Origin: Anniella stebbinsi
Taxonomy: Eukaryota; Chordata; Lepidosauria; Squamata; Anniellidae
DNA: 64,000 nucleotides
Assembly: GCA_029215795.1 (NCBI GenBank)
Contig: JARDYH010000001.1
Span: 227,877,654 to 227,941,653, forward strand
Direction: 5' to 3'
Of this stretch, positions 12,300-23,094 are shown in pieces. The notes under the pieces were generated by a model. That model had not been told where the DNA came from, made no database searches, and saw nothing but the letters and a program-made list of their open reading frames with translations. Each line of letters starts with the position of its first letter. Positions within the stretch are counted from its first letter, which is position 1. The translations under genes and the position numbers were made by a program.

Positions 12300-12475
12300 G
12301 TTCAGCTGGCTCTCGACAACCTGGGCTTCTCTGAAGAGGAGTGGGGGAGGGGGAGTCAGCGATGTTATGCCAGAGTCTTTCCTCTCCCCCTCTGCTCCGA
12401 TGTTAAAACTCTCCAGCCATCGTTCAGCCTGGCTTCTCTGAAGAAGAGTGGGGGAGGGGAGTCAGCCCTATCCCT
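12300..12475 (-). repeat. Tandem repeat in the L2 5' region
   Basis: CTGGGCTTCTCTGAAGAGGA at about 12322 and CTGGCTTCTCTGAAGAAGAG at about 12429 begin two related units of about 110 bp, each with GTGGGGGAGGGG and GTCAGC. Tandem units here suggest repeated promoter/5'-UTR monomers; that role is inferred. Confidence 0.6.
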
Positions 12476-12547
12476 ATATGCCCTATCCCTCCCATTTTTT
12501 TCAAGTAACACATTTTCTTTTCAGCAGCTGTGATTGCAGTGAAATAG

Positions 12548-13058
12548 GGCCTAATCTACACCTGCCAGTTATCCTGGGCTCAGCTCAAGGTTGTCCCTTT
12601 TACATCCAAATGATGTACAGGGGATCCTGGGGTCAACCAGGGACAACCTGTCAGTTGTACGTGGTTTCTCCGATTTTTTCCGCAGTCCTGGGACAACCTC
12701 AAAGACCACGAGCAGTGTGGTGTGGGCTCCCAGGCCTTTCCTTCTCTCCACGAGTAGCGGGGCTCTTCAAACAGGCACGGAGCTATACGGGGTGACTCCG
12801 TGCCCATCAAGGGGAGCAATTCTGCCATCGCTGGGATGGCTGCCATGTTTTGTTTTGTTTTTACTAATGTTTTGCACAGGATTGGGCCGCGCAATTGCTC
12901 CTCCTTCAGAAACAAAACAAAAACAGTGCACCAGGAATGTCCCTCTTCACTTCCGGGATGACTCATTGGAGTTTAGACGCAGGGGGATGATCCTGGAAGC
13001 AGGTAAGCCCGGGATCCTCCCCCCATGTCCCAGAAGGCCTCTAGGTGTAGATGAGGCC
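12548..13058. mobile_element. 511-bp TIR element, TSD TAG
   Basis: The ends GGCCTAATCTACACCTGCC and AGGTGTAGATGAGGCC are inverted repeats of the GG.C..ATCTACACC type. TAG flanks both sides (12545-12547 and 13059-13061). The interior has half-palindromes around GGGATCCTGGG and TCCCGGGATC-like words, and resembles 33332-33872. No transposase. Probably non-autonomous PIF/Harbinger-like. Confidence 0.8.
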
Positions 13059-13271
13059 TAGGTTTCTGTTGATGCTGAAAACTGATTTCAAGAGTTGTTT
13101 AGAGTTTTGGGGCTCAGTTCCCACCTCCGCCTTGTACTCAATCTTTTGGGCAGGTCACCTGTTCTTTGCTACACCTCATATAGCATTAATTTTGTGGTGG
13201 TGCCCAGGATATTTCATCAAATGGCCAAATGTGCCCACAGCCTGTAAAGGTTGCCCACTCCTGTATTTGAG

Positions 13272-13413
13272 CATAGATTACATCATTGTCTCAGAAGTCT
13301 TTGTTTGCTGGGCTTGGTAAGGAATCAGAGAAATACAGATTCAGAGAGCAAGATGTTAGAACCTGGCTGATGAAGGCTCTGACTCAAGGCACTTCCTCCC
13401 TGCTATCTTACAG
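13272..13413. other. Short spacer
   Basis: No feature recognised between the two hAT-like elements. Confidence 0.4.
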
Positions 13414-13505
13414 CAGCCTGTGCCATCCTAGTGCCCTCCAGATGTGTTAGACTCATGGGAGTTGCAGTCCAGCATATCTGGAGGGCATCAGGTTGGCGAT
13501 GGCTG
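13414..13505. mobile_element. 92-bp palindromic hAT MITE
   Basis: The inverted arms around GTGCCCTCCAGATGTGTTAG and ATCTGGAGGGCATCAGGTTG match the element at 29805-29938. The flanks TCTTACAG and CCTTTCAG agree at 6 of 8 bases, consistent with an old 8-bp TSD. Confidence 0.65.
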
Positions 13506-13902
13506 CCTTTCAGTCACCAGAGGAGCTTCACAGCTGAATTGGGTTTTAAGCGGGGTTTCCTGTATCCAAATCCAATCCTCTAGTTCTTTTCAGGTACCCT
13601 GGGATACCCCAACACAAGTAGAGGAGACCTGGTCACTGCTACTCCACTACCCCATATACACATTGGTCAAATTTGTGAATGCGTATCAGTGGTGTTTTGC
13701 AGCTGTTGTGCATTAGAAACCACAACATGGCATTATATAGGCATGCCAGTTGTGCTCTGTACAGTATTGGGAAAGCAGGAAGGTCATCTCTGAGGCTCTG
13801 AACCTGCTTTTGGACTAGGTTTAGACTGTGATCCTAAACACACTATTTAGACACTATTTAGACACTATTTAGACCCAGTGGGATTTACATCTGGGTAAAC
13901 AT
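13506..13902. other. Spacer with a short triplicated motif
   Basis: ACACTATTTAG occurs three times in tandem at about 13839-13872, followed by CCAGTGGGATTTACATCTGGG, which resembles one arm of the short palindromic repeat family seen at 30545 and elsewhere. No gene. Confidence 0.5.
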
Positions 13903-14619
13903 TAGGGATGTGCACGGACCCAAAAAATTGAATCGGGATCGGGATCAGCACTGTGGCGTCAGATCGGATGTCATCTGGATCGGATCCGATTCCGATCTAA
14001 AAATTGAATGTCCGATTTTCGGATCGGATGACATTTAAGGTGTTTTCGCCATAGGCTTACATTGGGGGAAAGAAAGCTTTCCCCCAATGCAAACCTATGG
14101 CGAAAACATGGGGGTGGGTGAGTGTGGACATCCACCTCCCTCCCCCCATTTGCGCTCCTTACCTGCCGGGGCCATCCGCTTCCGTCTGCTGCCACCCGCT
14201 GGTCCAATCTACTGATAAACAGGCTTCGCAGCCTGCCTCTCAGTAGAGCACCGGGTGATGATGTCATCACCCAGCGCTCTACTGAGAGGCAGGCCGCAAA
14301 GCCTGTTTCTCAGTAGATTGGGGCAGCGGGTGGCAGTGGACAGCAGCGAGGAGGCAGCAGGTAAGGAGCGCGAGTGGGGGGAGGGAGGGAGGTCCCCAGT
14401 CACCCGCCGCCATGTTTTCCCCTAATGCAAGCCTATGGCAAATACACAAAAAATGGAGGTCTGGTTTTCCGATTTTTCCCGATCAAAATGGGGGGGGGGG
14501 GAATTGGATCGGAAAAAATCAGACCTCCATTTTTTGAATTGTAATTGTTAATTAACATTCTGAATTTGGCTGGATCGGGCCTAGATCATGGATCGAGTCC
14601 GATCCGCTGCACATCCCTA
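13903..14619. mobile_element. 717-bp hAT-like element (TAGGGATGTGCA termini)
   Basis: The left end TAGGGATGTGCACGGA and right end CCGCTGCACATCCCTA are inverted repeats. The flanks GTAAACAT (13895-13902) and GTAACATA differ by one missing A, consistent with an 8-bp TSD. Inside are a strong hairpin at 14046-14108 (CCATAGGCTT.CATTGGGGGA arms) and another centred near 14260 (CTCAGTAGAGC arms around a TGATGATGTCATCA core). GATCGGAT-type repeats lie near both ends. No coding capacity. Confidence 0.85.
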
Positions 14620-14627
14620 GTAACATA

Positions 14628-14850
14628 CATAGGAGCGTGCTGATAGAGGTTGAGATTTGAGCTCAAAATGAACCCTCTAAAGCAATGCCTGGAGCCTATA
14701 ATGTATTTATGGTTATCCCTGCAAACTACCTGAATTGATAAAATGAAAGTTTCCCAAATTGAATTATGGGCATTATGGACTATTATACAGGGTGTTGCCA
14801 TTATGAAGAACAAGGAGTTGCAGACTGTCCAGATGCCTAAATAAAGAGCT
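14628..14850. other. Short spacer
   Basis: No gene or repeat recognised. Confidence 0.4.
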
Positions 14851-14858
14851 GTCCTGCC

Positions 14859-15124
14859 TAGGGTGATCTTATGAAAAGGAGGACAAGTCTCCTAAATCTT
14901 TAACAGTTGTATTGAAAAGGAAATTTCAGCAGGTGTCATTTGTATGCATGCAGCACTTGGTGAAATTCCTTCTTCATCACAACAGTTAAAGCTGCAGGAG
15001 CTATACTAGAGTGACCCGATACAAAAGAGGGCAGGGCTCTTGCAGCTTTAACTGTTGTGATGAAGAGGGAATTTCACCAGGTGCTGCATGCATAAAAATG
15101 ACTCCTGCTGAAATGGTCACCCTA
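14859..15124 (+). mobile_element. Foldback hAT MITE copy 2 (266-bp variant)
   Basis: Same arms as the 320-bp copies (CTTTAACAGTTGT, GGAATTTCA), but with GCTGCATGCAT instead of the AACTAATTGCAT segment and shorter outer ends. The flanks GTCCTGCC (14851-14858) and GTCCAGCC (15125-15132) agree at 7 of 8 bases. The centre carries TAGAGTGACCCGATACAAAA, an internal copy of the terminus. Confidence 0.85.
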
Positions 15125-15132
15125 GTCCAGCC

Positions 15133-16414
15133 TCCAAGAGATTAAAACCAAAACTGTGCCGAAGGTTGCTCCACGGTTTTGCAGATCATTGTTTCACTAT
15201 GAAAACGGGAGCCATTTCTCTACCAGTTTCATGGAGAGGATGATTAATTTCCGAGACATTTTTGGCATTGGGCTTGGACAGTTTGGCGCTTACCCCATTG
15301 GCCAAGGGTGTTTATTCTTAATTTTATTCTTCCTTTGAAACCCAACAACAACAGCAACCCAGCAGCACATGAAATGCCACATTCTCCTGGCTGATCAGCA
15401 GCACTTCCTGGAATGCTCATGGGAGGACATGATGTCATGATGACCTTCTGTGGGTATTCTAGGAAGTGCTGCTGCCAGGCAAGGAGGCTGTGGAAGTTCT
15501 CCAGAGAGCAGTGCAAAGATTTCTTTTAAAGTTAAAAGGAAGGCATTTTCAAGTCTTCCTTTCAACTTTTTTTTTCAAAGGCCAAAAGGCAAGCTAGAAG
15601 TATTGTCAATAAAATATATAAATACAAAATGCATTATTTAGACTTTTTGGTGTTTGGGTTTTGTTTTCTTAAAATGTTGTATGCTGCCTTGATCCAGTTC
15701 TTTGGAAAAGGCAGCGCAGAAACATTCTATATGAATAGACAGCGGTTTCAGACTCAGGGACAATTATGTTGTTGTTGTTGTTGTTTGGTGGGAGGAGGAC
15801 TATGGCTCTGTGGAATAAATGTCATTTAAAAATAAGAAATATCTGTGAGGATGGGAGAGGGATGTTGCAGAGAATGAAATACAGAGAATGAAAGTCAGCA
15901 AAGAATGAAATACAGAGACCTTTGGAGCTAGATCAGTCTTGCTTCTGGTCTGACTGTCCCTCCTTTGCTGCCTCTCTTTCCAGGCCCATTCCTTAGGGAG
16001 CCATGGTTCCATTGGCATAATTGCCCTACAGCTGCTCTGTATTTGTCACAGAGGGTACAGGCTGGGAGCTAAAGCTGTTGTGTTTTTCAGAGTCCTCTGT
16101 GCTTCTAATTAACTGGCCCAAAAGGAGCCATCTTAGTCCAAGACTACAGAAACCAAGGTCTGTGTTTGTTTGTTTGTGTGTTTATGCGTTTGCATGTGTG
16201 TGGGAGATGTTTTGCTCTTCAGAGTTCACAAACTTATTTCCCATAAATGTTAAGCAAACGGAACTGAAACAGAAGTTAAAGATGGAAAGTGTATCTGTGG
16301 GCAGAACAGTGAATTAGGAAGAACATGGGGTTGCAGCTGAAAAGAAACTCCTGCCTAATCCTAGTGGCATTCCTTGATCAGAAATGGAATTTGGTTATCC
16401 CTCTGTTCAGTGAA
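15133..16414. other. Spacer, nothing recognised
   Basis: Includes a small (GTT)n tract at about 15768-15785 and a TTTG/GTGT-rich patch at 16160-16205. The sequence at 15396-15485 has partial dyad symmetry (GCAGCACTTCC near 15398, GGAAGTGCTGCTG near 15461) and could be a small palindromic repeat. No gene. Confidence 0.45.
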
Positions 16415-16422
16415 GCGGAGTC

Positions 16423-16742
16423 TAGGGTGACCAGATAAAATCCAGGTCAGGGCTCATGTAACTTTAATAGTTGTAGAGAAAAGGGAATTTCAGCCAATGT
16501 CATTTGTATGCAATTAGTTCTTGGTGATATTCCCTCTTCATCACAACAGTTAATGTTGCAGGCAGTATACTAGAGTGACCATATACAAAAGAAGGCAGGG
16601 CCCCTGCAACTTTAACAGTTGTGATGAAGAGGGAATTTCACCAGGAACTAATTGCATACAAATGACACTGGCTGAAATTCCCTCTTCTCTATAACTGTTA
16701 AAGTTACATGAGCCCTGACCTGGATTTTATCTGGTCACCCTA
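16423..16742 (+). mobile_element. Foldback hAT MITE copy 3 (320 bp), TSD GCGGAGTC
   Basis: Complete: termini TAGGGTGACCAG and CTGGTCACCCTA, both arms, and the central TAGAGTGACCATATACAAAA at 16571. GCGGAGTC is exactly duplicated (16415-16422, 16743-16750). It is the clearest reference copy for the family in this window. Confidence 0.95.
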
Positions 16743-16750
16743 GCGGAGTC

Positions 16751-18040
16751 CCTATTTTCTGGTAAAGTGCTATATATTGTGGTATTTGACAGATACTGTG
16801 TTTAAAAAAAATTAGTATGGGTTTCTAGAGTTGTGTTCTTTAGGCTCTCTAGATTTTAATCTCAGAAGGAGCAGACACATTTCATCTGTACTATCAATAC
16901 ACACGCCTGAACACTAGGCCCCATGCAGTGCATACCATGCTGCTGTACTGCAGTGGTTGAGGTACATTTTGAACCGTTGCTAACCAATTTGGAGGGCAAC
17001 TATATTCTTTCTAGTACAAGGGTACACAGCCTTTCCCTGAAGGCTACACATGCTGTTGGTTGGGAGGCTACGGAGCGCACAGGCTTGAACATATACACGC
17101 ATACACTCCCCCAAATGTACACACATACACACACAAGGGCAAGGGTCAAGAGTAGACATGGTTGAGCACCTGCTGAGGACCCCACCCTAACTGGCCCAGT
17201 GACAAAAGCCCCCTGGAGTTGCTTCTCCTCTTCAACTTTGCAACTTGCTTGTTCTTCTGCCATTTGCTCTGGCCCAGGTGATGGTGAGGAGTAGCAGGAG
17301 ATGCCCTTGCCTACTTTTTCATTGGCTTTCTGCCTGTCAAGCAAGCAAGTGGTAGCACTGATGACAAAGAAGATGAGGAGGAGTAGCAGCTGGTGACAAT
17401 GGCAGTGAGAAGGGGGCCCATTGAGAGTGTCTTGCCCAATGGCCCTCAGAAACCTGAAGCCGGAACTCACACACACAAATGCATACATGCACACATTCCC
17501 TTAAACACCACTCTTTCGCCCTTCTTTTTTTCTTCTTTACTTCTGAAGAGTGGATTCCTGGAACTCTGCTGCCATCAACAGCACCATTCAATGGATCATA
17601 GAGCATTCTGATCACCATTGCCAGAGCATCTCCTAGAAGATGCTCCAGCCTCTTAGGCTCAGAGGGTGGGCTTTTCAGGTGCTGGTTCTTAGACTTCCCA
17701 GAAGCAGGAAGCAATGTTCAGCCAAGTGAAAATTGGCCTAAAGCAGTGGTTATTTCAGCAGTGGCAACATGGGGATCATGGGGCCCCACAAATAGTATCA
17801 GGCGGGGGCATGCAGCCCATGGCTTGTGTACCTCTGTTCTAGTATATCTTCAACCAAAAGAATCATCACCCTCTTGACATTTAAATTGGTGGGAGACATT
17901 GCAAAGTCAAATAATATGGCATACATAAGGCAGAATACAGCCTTCAGCAATGTGTAGAGGGGGTCAAGCAGATGGGTCAAAGCACTGGAGTGTTACAACG
18001 AGCATGCCCCCCTTTTTTCTGTGAAATGTTACCTCTACAA
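16751..18040. other. Spacer, nothing recognised
   Basis: CA-rich patches lie at 17090-17145 and 17466-17490. Minus-strand frames at 17000-17714 overlap each other out of phase and lack domains. No gene is supported. Confidence 0.5.
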
Positions 18041-18125
18041 GTACATACACTTAATTAATTAATTAATTAATGTTTATATTGGGCAGTTCACAATTGAAAC
18101 CACAAATAAAATACATTTATACAGG
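18041..18125 (-). mobile_element. LINE 3' tail fragment
   Basis: A (TTAA)n tract followed by GTTTATATTGGGCAGTTCAC is the reverse complement of the L2/CR1-group 3' end (compare 35228 and 52582). Only about 80 bp remain. Confidence 0.6.
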
Positions 18126-18492
18126 TATCATGCTAATATTTATAGGCCTGCATTTTTCATAGCTTACATTGTACGTTTATGGATGAATGGTTAGGCTGAG
18201 GACAGAACCGCAAAGAACACACAGGGCTGCAATAGCATCAAGGAGCCTTTGATTCTATTTCTGCCACAGGGCTGCCCCTGAAAACAGCAGCAGCCCCTCT
18301 CCCTCTTCATGTAGATGGTCGCTTTTTCGTTTTTGCTTCCCTGCGCTCAATCCTCGAAGCCCAGCTCTGAGTTAGTGCAGCTTCCTGTAGGCGTTTTCAC
18401 AGCCCTCTGAAAGACCTGAATGAAACGCATTGGCCTGTTGTGTGATTTGCATACCTGCTTGACAAAAGAACTTCCTTTGCGGAAAATGTAAG
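18126..18492. other. Spacer, nothing recognised
   Basis: No gene or repeat recognised. Confidence 0.4.
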
Positions 18493-18500
18493 GCACACAC

Positions 18501-18543
<43 letters not shown>
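18493..18543. repeat. (CA)n microsatellite
   Basis: About 22 CA dinucleotides. A 14-base C run lies nearby at 18679-18692. Confidence 0.96.
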
Positions 18544-18544
<1 letters not shown>

Positions 18545-19262
18545 AAACAAACTAACAAACAAATCCCAATTGCTTCTAATGTAAATCTTTTGGGATAGAT
18601 GCAGGTGAAGAGAAGAAGCAAAACCCATTGTTATTTTTTTTAATCTTATTTCCATCTCTCTCTCTTGCAAATAGTCTGATCCCCCCCCCCCCCGACCACT
18701 CCATAGATAACAACATCCATGATGTGTGGAACAATGCAAGAGCTGCTGAAATAAACCCAGGATGGAGACAGTGGTCATTAGACACTCTTCACCTAGAAGA
18801 CAAGCGGGAGTAGCTAACAAAACCCATGCTTTACAACTTGAAGTGGGAGGGGAGAGGAACAGCTCAAGTGTGTCTGGGAGAGCAATTTTTATTTGTCTTG
18901 CTGCTTCCGCTGAAGGAAACAATTAACATTTTGCTTTTTATGATATTGGTTAGCTGAGTAAAACAGCATGGGCAGAAGAAAAGTTTGAAGGGTATTCTAT
19001 AGTTACGGAACTGTGCCTAGAAACTGTACTGTCTTGCACATTAAGGATGTTAATATATTAGGAACAGAGCCATTAAAAAACAACAGCTGGCGTTTTCATT
19101 GTATTAAACAAAATCTATACTACCTGTACATGAGTCAGAGTAAAGATTTTGTTTGTTTTGCACTGCAAAATCTAATGGACTCCATTGACTCATCATATTG
19201 TAAACGTATCAAGTGCACCCTGGTTGCTGCTGTGAGGACACCATGTCCACTGGTAAGAATGG
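18544..19262. other. Spacer, nothing recognised
   Basis: Holds the C run at 18679-18692 only. No coding evidence. Confidence 0.45.
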
Positions 19263-19989
19263 GAAGAACTTAAGTAGGGCTTTAGTCTGGCCAAGTTTGA
19301 AGCAGATCTGTTCATCCCTTGAATTTTAGGAGTTTTTAAAAGTTGGAATAACCTTGATTTTTTAGGAGTTGTAGTCTATGGAAATTAACAAAAATGCTTA
19401 CATCTTACAAGACCCCCCCAAAAAGAGATTTGAAAGCCTGAGTTTGAAGGGTATGGCTCCAGCGTTGTTGTTGTGTTAAACATTACTTTTAATACCTCAA
19501 TCTTTTTTTAAAAAAAATTCTAAAAATCAAGCGATGAATGGAACTGCTTCAAACTTGGTATGAGCAAAGTCCTACTTAAGATCTATCATGGTGCCAAGCT
19601 TTATCTCTTTATCTTTAAAAATTACAGAGATATAAGCATTTTTGTTAATTTCCATAGACTACCATGGAGCAGTTATTCGATTTTTTTTAAATCCCAAAAA
19701 TCAAGAGATGAATGAATCTCCTTCAAACTTGGCCTGACTGAAGCCCTACTTAAGTTCTATCATGGTGCCAAGTTTCATCTCTTTATTTTAAAAATGACAG
19801 AGCTGTAAGCATTTTTGTCAATTCCCATTGACTATAATGGAGCGGTTATCCAAAAACAGAGTGGAGCTTAGATGGATAATACGACAAAACGGAGTGGCAG
19901 AGCTGCTCTGAAAATCAGAGCAGAGCAGTCTCTCAACGGAGCTCTCCTTCGAATTTCAAAGCGGAGCAGAGCTGCTGTGCACAGCCCTA
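19263..19989. mobile_element. Probable hAT-like element with inverted and tandem repeats
   Basis: Two direct units of about 170-180 bp (19501-19680 and 19681-19850) share CTTCAAACTTGG, CCTACTTAAG.TCTATCATGG and TAAGCATTTTTGT. An inverted, decayed copy precedes them (19270-19410, with CCAAGTTTGAAGCAGATCTG and AATTAACAAAAATGCTTACA). The right end CTGCTGTGCACAGCCCTA looks like a TAGGGCTGTGCA-type hAT terminus. I could not find the matching left terminus or a TSD, so the left limit is uncertain. Confidence 0.6.
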
Positions 19990-20734
19990 AGCACTAGTGT
20001 AGATTTAGCCCTATTCACTCTTTCCTGCTCTAGTGAGATGTATTTCTATTTAAATTCTAACATTTTTTCCCTACATTTTCATCGATATGTATAAATGCGC
20101 ATAGGCAAAGTTTATGTAAATCTTTTTTTGAGGGGGTGATTAATTTTCTCTTTCTTGGCAATGCATATGTAGCCATGCTCTTTGGTAATGTAGGTCATCT
20201 TGTAGTGTCTTGTTTAGGCAGTTTCCTTATTTGTTCAGCTGAAGATCTGCTTGCTAATACAGTATTCGAATGAGAATATGCATTGCAATATATCCAGCTT
20301 TCAGCAGATACAATGGAGTGCACACTACTGTATCGCAAGCATGCAACTTCTTGCGGTCCAGCAACGTCCCCAAAGTAATAACACAGGAAATAACAAACTT
20401 GATAACAATCTCCAAGTGAGCAAAATATTGCGACGAACGCAGTGAGAAAATGTGTGCTACTGTCACAAATAATAAAATAGAATTCATCATCATAAATCAG
20501 TGTTCCTTTGTTTGTTTTCTGCAAGTGCAGGAGCTCCATTGGGCTCATATAAAGCTCCACAAGAGCTTCCCTCTTAATTTTAGGTGCTCCACCACCACAA
20601 ATGAATGCCCATGGGGCATTTTTGAATGATGTTCAAGGGAAGTTTGCTCATGCAGTAATTTCATAGGTATCAGGGAAGAGTGTGGTTTAGTATTAGATGA
20701 AATCTGAACTAATGCCAAGTGGAGATTTTATATC
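19990..20734. other. Spacer, nothing recognised
   Basis: AT-rich, no repeat or gene recognised. The minus-strand frames at 20195-20560 lack domains. Confidence 0.45.
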
Positions 20735-21965
20735 TCTTAGTTGTTAGCAGATTGGCAATTTTGATGGTGCCCAGATATTATTATTTATCTTGGAATACTT
20801 ATTTCCAGAGATATATTTCTAATGTTTAAGCTTAATTTGAATAAGTTGATTAATGAGATTTTCTTTGGATTTAGATAGATGGGCATCTTTAAAACTGAGT
20901 TTGTGCGGTAAAGTAAAACACACAAGATGAATACTATACCTCTGATTGTTTATGTTATATGTGGGATTCATTTATCTATACCTGGCAGATATTTTCTGAA
21001 ATTAAATGCTTTGTTTCATACATTTTGCCAGGTTCTACTCTGCCAAGATTATTTCTGAAAAAGATGAAGTGCCAGTTAAAGACAGGGGGTTTGCTTTGCT
21101 CTATTTCATCAAGCTTATCTGCTGACTCATATTAACTTGGGTATTCCTGTCTGTATCAGATCTGTCACCTTGGCCAGTATTGGAATCTTCTTGTTTGGTT
21201 CTTATCTCTAAATATATGGCATTAGGTTCTAGACATACAAGTAAGCATAGAATTCCTCCCACAGTTTCTACAGGTAGACATGTGTGGCATATAATGTCAC
21301 ATCAATTACACTTTGATCCAGCTTCTCATGCCAAATTGACTTTATGGGGCAAGCCAGTTCTAAAAATTGGTAAGAAAATGGTTTTTTTTTGAGGAAGAAA
21401 GTACAGGTAAGGCAATTTTGACTTTGGAGCATCTGGTGTGTGTTGATGATGAGTTTTTGTCATCATCTTTCATGCCAGTTGTTACCTATCACGTCTATAA
21501 ATTTTAGACTGTGTCTTGTTCAGGAAATACTTTTGATTCATGTCTATTGAACACCACAATGTCTCTTTAATAATGGTTGCTTAATTTGGTTAATTGCTGG
21601 TAGTACACTATAATTAATGCTTCTTTTAAACCTATATTTTGGCAATGTCCAGTAGTTACTTCTTTTTGGGAGGAGGTTATTATACAGATACATTTTGCAT
21701 TGGAACAGTCTTTAATATTCACTTATGTACCCACTCTTTTAAATTATTTACCTGCTTCATGGAAATTAACAAATGGTCAGTATAAAAGGATTCTCTATGC
21801 CCTCTTGACAGCTAAAAGTCTGATATTATGACACTGGAAGGATAAATGCTCACCTCCTCTCAGGCAATGGACTGAGGCCCTTATAATGCTTTCAACATTT
21901 GAACAACTGGCATATAGATGCCATCTTCAAATGGATACAATTTGGATACTTGGTTTTTGTTGAAT
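20735..21965 (+). pseudogene. Old L1/Tx1-like LINE ORF2 C-terminal fragment
   Basis: Translated in shifting plus-strand frames, the region gives pieces typical of the post-RT part of L1/Tx1-group ORF2. These are a Tyr/Leu/Trp-rich stretch (SWNTYFQRYISN, about 20785-20820) and, near the end, FWQCPVVTSFWEEVI (about 21638). They continue into LLNYLPASW, KRILYALLTAKSLIL, HWKDKCSPPLRQW and FEQLAYRC. The FW..C....FW segment is the place where L1 proteins carry the CCHC knuckle followed by FW. Many stops and frameshifts are present. Clade assignment is by motif order only. Confidence 0.6.
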
Positions 21966-22055
21966 ACTTGCTAGTAAGTTGTATTTTCATATATATACAT
22001 TTCATATATATTCATTGCTATGGATATATACAAATTTAAGTATCTATATTAAAGG

Positions 22056-22059
<4 letters not shown>
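21966..22059. other. AT-rich junction
   Basis: ATATATAC-rich DNA leading into the (AT)n tract. Confidence 0.4.

Positions 22060-22090
<31 letters not shown>
22060..22090. repeat. (AT)n microsatellite
   Basis: About 15 AT dinucleotides. Confidence 0.95.
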
Positions 22091-22093
<3 letters not shown>

Positions 22094-23094
22094 CTAGCAT
22101 TAATATTAGGATTTGCAACTATGAAATCAATTGGTCCTTCACAAAAGGAAATTACATTGTGGACATTCAGATATGCAGTTTCAGTGGTTTTCTGAATGAA
22201 TTAGTTATATTTATCTATCTATCATACTTTTATGTAGCACCGTGTACCAAAATTTAAATTACATTTTTCCTGGCAATCACATCTCCATCACTTCCTCAGA
22301 CAGTTTAGAAAGTTCAATTGTACTTTACATTTATGAAAGTTGTGAACTCTCATTAGATCTACAGCTACATCTGTGCAATACTGTATGCTTGCCAAACTGA
22401 GGACTTGTTTTCTGGAACTCAGTTGAAAACATTTGGTGTTATTATGGGGAGGTATTAATAGGGGTTCATAATAACGAGGTAAATCAGATTTGATGTGGAG
22501 GGATTCTCTGAATATAGAAATCCTTAACTTTGAGTGAGAACTGCCATTTCTATGCTCAGGGCCAGCCCTACCATTAGGCAGAGTGTATCATGAAAAGGCA
22601 GCAAATTGTTATTTATTTAATTTATTATTGATGGATTTTTACTGCCAGGGAAGGTGAGAGGTACTTGTGGAATTTTCTGGCTCCGGTGCCAAAACAATTT
22701 GGCCATCCTTGGGTAGTATGTACCTTCACTTGAGGGGGAGTGTAGATTTGCTCTTCTGTCTCAGGCAGCAAAATGTCTTAGATTGGACTTAAATAATCAA
22801 GGTGTTATATATCCCTACAGCTTTATTCAATACATTCAACTGTGTCAGGCTGTGAGGAAAGGATTCCAAACTGAGCCCATGGGGCAGGTAGGTCATTTTA
22901 GACCCTGAACTTAATGATCTTATGGAGGTTGGGGGCAGCAGCAGGGAGATGGTCATGCATATTACTTCACTTGTGAAGTACACAACTAACATTTCTCTTC
23001 TCTCCTGCCTCCTCCTCCCACTGCCATTCCATCCTCAGCAACTGCTTCTGCTAGAACAACAACAATACTATCTGCCAACTCAGACCAAAACCTA

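Larger units (their letters stand above)
9138..12475 (-). mobile_element. Near-full-length L2-type LINE, decayed
   Basis: On the minus strand, in order: a 5' region with an imperfect tandem repeat (12300-12475), an AP-endonuclease domain (about 12149-11579), a reverse transcriptase (about 10883-10021), a C-terminal domain (10063-9290), a 3' UTR, and an (AAT)n-like tail at 9138-9170. The order and the motifs NARSV.NK, GDFN, AFDTINH, GVPQG, LDFCNALY and HWLPI fit the L2 clade of the CR1 superfamily. It inserted into the hAT element whose ends are at 9074 and 13263. A closely related 3' copy is at 56982-57806. Confidence 0.9.
9074..13263. mobile_element. hAT-like element split by later insertions
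   Basis: The left end CAGGGGTAGGCAA (9074) and right end TTGCCCACTCCTG (to 13263) are inverted repeats of the CAGGGGTGGGCAA type common in hAT elements. The flanks TATTAGAG (9066-9073) and TATTTGAG (13264-13271) match at 7 of 8 bases. Only about 60 bp of the left part, about 75 bp near 12471-12544 and about 205 bp of the right part (13059-13263) remain visible. The rest is a nested L2 LINE and a nested TIR element. Subterminal GGGCACC and GGTGCCC also mirror each other. Confidence 0.75.

Noticed and set aside
18347..18922. 191-aa minus-strand frame
   Set aside because: It crosses a (CA)n repeat (Cys-Val run) and a C run, and has no domain or splice evidence.
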